A stretch of DNA of 8,958 nucleotides from Acidobacteriota bacterium (GTDB lineage: Bacteria > Acidobacteriota > Terriglobia > Terriglobales > Acidobacteriaceae), in contig JAJZIF010000119.1 in assembly GCA_021810735.1 (NCBI GenBank), forward strand, positions 1-8,958. The letters are read 5' to 3'. Below the pieces are notes generated by a model, which was not told the origin of the DNA, did not search any database, and worked only from the letters and a program-made list of their open reading frames with translations. Below are positions 6,800-8,958 of this stretch, piece by piece; position 1 is the stretch's first letter; every line of letters begins with the position of its first letter. Position numbers and translations under genes: made by a program.

Positions 6800-8182
6800 G
6801 TGATTCAGCCAACCATTGGTTTTATTGTGTACGGTGTTCATAAGGACGGTCTGTTAGATCCCATGGGCAAGCCATTTATTGATGAGTCGATACTTGCCGC
6901 CGCGAAACGACAGCTCATCGCCGCGGGCGTTCAGTTAGTCGAGTATCCAGTGGTTGTGGCGACCAAGGAAGAGGCGAAAGTTGCGCTACGCCAGATGAAG
7001 CGCGACGAGAAGGTCGATGCGGTCATCCTGTTCTCTGGCACCTGGGTTTGGGCGGCGAACATGGTGGCCGCCATCCGAGAGTATGCCGCGACTGGCAAGG
7101 GAGTGTTGGTATGGACGCATCCCGGCTCGCAAGGTTGGAGGCCGGTCGGGGGGCTTGTCCTGCACGGCGGTCTGCTTGAGATTGGAGTGCCGCACAAGTT
7201 TGTTTATGGAGAAGTGGAAGCCAGCGAAACCATTGCGAGCATCGTCAGCTTTGCGCAAGCTGCACACTTGAAGAGCATGCTGAACCTTTCTACGATGGGT
7301 ACGTTTGGCGGCCGGGGAATGGGCCAGACCTGCGGGGCGGCTGATCCATCGCAATGGATGCGAATGTTTGGGGTCGACATCGATTCTCGCGACACCACAG
7401 AAGTAATACGGACCGCCGAGCAAATTCCGCCGGAAGAAATCAAGCAACTCGGACCGCGGTTGAAGCAACTCTTCGGTTCTGTTCCGCCGGAGAATGTAGT
7501 GAATGAACGCTCGATCCGTCTCTACCTGGCGCTGAAGCAGATTGTCGAGCGCGAGGGATTCGACTTCTACACCATTCAATCGTTCCCTGGGCTGGCGGAT
7601 GATTACTCTGCCACGTGTTTTGCGCAAAGCATGATGTTGGAGGACGGCTATGGTACGTCCACACTAGGAGATTTCAACACGGCCCTCACGGTTTTTCTGC
7701 TGACCAAGCTGAGTGAAGAGCGCGTCTACTACGGCGATCTCCAGCACATTGACAAGAAAACGAACGAGATCAAAATTATTGGAGACGGCGCCTGTCCGCC
7801 GTCGCTCGCCAGCAAACTAGGACCTGCTGGATTTGCCGAACATGGCATTCCTACAGAAGGAGGGGCTGGCGGACTCTCCGTCAAGTTAGTTTGCAAGGCG
7901 GGGGAGGGGGTGTTGGCGCGTCTGGGCCGCGTGAACGGAGAGTTCACGATGGTACTCGTGCGTGCCAGCATCTTTGAACCTTCGAAGGATCAATTACAAC
8001 AACGGCTACAGGAGTGCAACATACCATTCTGGCCGCATGGTTTTGTAACTGCGCACTGCGACATCGAAGCTCTTCTTCAAAACTGGATGAATGAATACGC
8101 GTGCCTTGGCTATGGGAAACATCTCTATGCGGCGATGGCCGACTTCTGCGACCTAACCGGCATCCGAACTGTTTTGCTGTGA
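6800..8182 (+). CDS. L-fucose/L-arabinose isomerase-fold sugar isomerase
   Basis: The 460-residue protein resembles the fucose isomerase-related family, and is shorter than FucI (about 590) and AraA (about 500). The N-terminal Rossmann-like part includes IGFIVYGVHKDG (6-17) and DAVILFSGTWVWA (73-85). The metal-site region is MLEDGYGTSTLGDFNTALTV (279-298), with Glu281 and Asp291 placed like the two acidic Mn ligands of FucI, followed by LSEERVYYGDL (304-314). The C-terminal PHGFVTAHCD (412-421) supplies candidate His413/His419 for the third ligand. The role is aldose-ketose isomerisation in the cytosol, giving the substrate for the adjacent kinase. The start is GTG at 6800: AGGAG at 6788-6792 is spaced 7 from it, whereas the ATG at 6796 is out of frame. 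An isomerase for a deoxy- or sulfo-sugar is equally possible. Confidence 0.85.
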   Translation: MIQPTIGFIVYGVHKDGLLDPMGKPFIDESILAAAKRQLIAAGVQLVEYPVVVATKEEAKVALRQMKRDEKVDAVILFSGTWVWAANMVAAIREYAATGKGVLVWTHPGSQGWRPVGGLVLHGGLLEIGVPHKFVYGEVEASETIASIVSFAQAAHLKSMLNLSTMGTFGGRGMGQTCGAADPSQWMRMFGVDIDSRDTTEVIRTAEQIPPEEIKQLGPRLKQLFGSVPPENVVNERSIRLYLALKQIVEREGFDFYTIQSFPGLADDYSATCFAQSMMLEDGYGTSTLGDFNTALTVFLLTKLSEERVYYGDLQHIDKKTNEIKIIGDGACPPSLASKLGPAGFAEHGIPTEGGAGGLSVKLVCKAGEGVLARLGRVNGEFTMVLVRASIFEPSKDQLQQRLQECNIPFWPHGFVTAHCDIEALLQNWMNEYACLGYGKHLYAAMADFCDLTGIRTVLL

Positions 8183-8217
8183 TCTACAACCGAGCTATGT
8201 TGGCTGAAGGAGTGAGT

Positions 8218-8343
8218 ATGAGCGCAACCATATCGTCAGTGCAAATGCAAGCACCCGTCGTCGATTTTCTCAGACTCATCTTCTACACCATGATGGCGGA
8301 AGTTTCACTGTTTCAGCAGGTTACGATTGTTAAAACGGCGTAG
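8218..8343 (+). pseudogene. 5' end of a fifth cassette gene, probably cut by an insertion sequence
   Basis: ATG at 8218 follows an excellent AAGGAG (8207-8212, spacing 5), 35 bases after the isomerase stop, just as expected for another gene of the same operon. The frame gives MSATISSVQMQAPVVDFLRL and then a hydrophobic stretch (LIFYTMMAEV), and stops at TAG 8341-8343 after 41 codons. Transposase debris begins immediately downstream on the other strand, and the last few codons may already be insertion-sequence end. The most economical reading is a truncated gene, possibly encoding the missing transporter or another pathway step. The fragment is too short to identify, and a genuine 41-residue protein is not excluded. 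Confidence 0.5.
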
Positions 8344-8383
8344 TGACACGCTTTCTCTCCCGTGCGCCGAACGGAAGCTGGGT

Positions 8384-8869
8384 TCAGCACGAGCGCAGCA
8401 CCGGCGGCAGGGCTACACCGCAGGCTTGAAAGACCTTGCCCGTCACGCCCGGCGTCTGGCCGCGAAAAACGTACCCGTTGCCGTTGATCGCAACTTCCAT
8501 TTCCACCAGGTTGTTCCAGGTCCCGGACCACGTCGGCCCATTCCAGCTTCCACTGCCTGCGCGCCAAACGGTGATCGAGTTCCTTGCGCAACAGCAGCGC
8601 CAGAAACGAGCAAAACACGTGCCCGCGAATCGTCTCGTCGCACTTGTGATAGATCGGCCGGGTATCCAGCAGCGACTTCATCGAGCGAAAGACATCTTCC
8701 ACCATCCACAGTTGCTTGTACTTCAGCGCCACCTCCGGCGCCGGCAAATCCATGTTGGTCGTCAGCACCCACTTGCCGTTGTAGCGTGCTTCCTGCTTGA
8801 TCTTGTCCTCGTCCACGGCGAACTGCTTGCCGCCGGCGCGCAGGTATTTGCGGTAGGGTGTGCGACATA
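8384..8869 (-). pseudogene. IS1634/IS4-type (DDE) transposase, 5'-truncated and frameshifted
   Basis: The minus-strand translation shows the C-terminal third of an IS1634-type transposase: YRKYLRAGGKQFAVDEDKI, then YNGKWVLTTNMDLPAPEVAL, then YKQLWMVEDVFRSMKSLL, then TRPIYHKCDETIRGHVFCSF and LEWADVVRDL. The glutamate in the MVEDVFR segment is the likely third acidic residue of the DDE triad, and the Y-(2)-R-(3)-E type region of IS4 relatives is nearby. After VVRDLE the frame is lost. Resuming one frame over gives NLVEMEVAINGNGYVFRGQ and QTPGVTGKVFQACGVALPPV, ending at the stop at 8384-8386, so a single-base insertion near 8508-8518 broke the gene. The N-terminal two thirds, including the first two catalytic Asp, are missing. 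It cannot encode an active transposase. Confidence 0.8.
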
Positions 8870-8879
8870 AAAGTGGGAA

Positions 8880-8957
8880 TCATGCGGCCCGGCGACCCTC
8901 CCAGTAATCCTCGAATTGGCCGTTGAGATGGCAGCAGCGGAGGGCGACGATGGCGTT
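8880..8957 (-). CDS. C-terminal tail of a second transposase-like protein, partial
   Basis: Reading the minus strand from the window edge gives 25 residues, NAIVALRCCHLNGQFEDYWE followed by GRRAA, then TGA at 8880-8882. The pattern of an Ala-Ile-x-Ala-Leu-Arg helix followed by a Gly-x-Phe-Glu-Asp-Tyr-Trp tail recalls the ends of some transposases (ISKra4-type is my best guess, from memory). It is not part of the IS1634-type protein. The gene continues beyond the window. Only 24 bases lie between its stop and recognisable IS1634 sequence, as expected if this element's terminal repeat sits there. Confidence 0.45.
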   Translation of the reverse strand, partial: NAIVALRCCHLNGQFEDYWEGRRAA

Positions 8958-8958
8958 T

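Larger units (their letters stand above)
8320..8958 (-). mobile_element. Degraded, apparently nested insertion-sequence remnants
   Basis: From about 8320 to the window edge the only recognisable coding material is transposase sequence on the minus strand, from two different elements. The left boundary is not exact: the sequence GGCGTAGTGACAC (8337-8349) is a candidate end of the IS1634-type element but its partner inverted repeat is not in the window. The boundary between the two elements falls around 8856-8879. No target-site duplication can be checked here. Confidence 0.7.

Noticed and set aside
6986..7627. 213-codon minus-strand frame inside the isomerase gene
   Set aside because: It is a shadow of the conserved isomerase frame, with arginine-rich composition and no ribosome binding site.
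8508..8518. Programmed frameshift in the IS1634-type transposase
   Set aside because: There is no slippery heptamer at the shift and the gene is already truncated at its 5' end, so random decay is simpler.
8327..8870. Plus-strand frames of 144 and 157 codons over the transposase remnant
   Set aside because: They are antisense to clear transposase motifs and have no family features of their own.
1..8958. CRISPR arrays, tRNA/rRNA genes, toxin-antitoxin or phage-defence genes
   Set aside because: No regularly spaced repeats, cloverleaf sequence or defence-type domains were seen on either strand.

Overview
The window reads as a moderately GC-rich bacterial chromosome segment. A large M16-type tandem peptidase, Shine-Dalgarno-led sugar genes and IS1634-type insertion-sequence debris would fit an acidobacterium, but no ribosomal or marker gene is present, so the taxonomic guess is weak.

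Layout. Positions 2-1873 (+) hold the 3' part of a two-repeat M16 peptidase whose start lies outside the window. A 309-base stretch without a convincing gene follows. A DeoR-family regulator lies on the minus strand (2183-2998). It faces away from a plus-strand run of four catabolic genes across a 222-base divergent control region (2999-3220). That region contains a plausible promoter for each direction and three copies of a short motif, TCATAAmG, two of which overlap the predicted -10 boxes. The four genes are a class I (Schiff-base) aldolase of the DhnA/LsrF type (3221-4033), a galactose-mutarotase-fold protein of the DUF4432-like kind (4030-5217, overlapping by ATGA), an FGGY sugar kinase (5266-6789) and an L-fucose/L-arabinose-isomerase-fold protein (6800-8182). 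The start of a fifth gene, with a good ribosome binding site (8218), runs out after 41 codons at insertion-sequence material.

How the genes fit together. Mutarotase, isomerase, kinase and aldolase are the textbook order of steps for an aldose that is anomerised, isomerised to a ketose, phosphorylated and cleaved to a triose phosphate plus an aldehyde, as in fucose, rhamnose or sulfoquinovose breakdown. This combination of families matches none of the standard operons I know: the aldolase and kinase families recall the lsr (AI-2) operon, the isomerase recalls fucose, and the regulator-mutarotase-isomerase-kinase-aldolase layout recalls sulfoquinovose glycolysis. The substrate is therefore open, and no transporter is visible.

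The right end (about 8330-8958) is mobile-element wreckage on the minus strand. It holds a truncated and frameshifted IS1634-type transposase and, abutting it, the last 25 codons of a second, different transposase-like protein. The insertion appears to have cut the operon's fifth gene.
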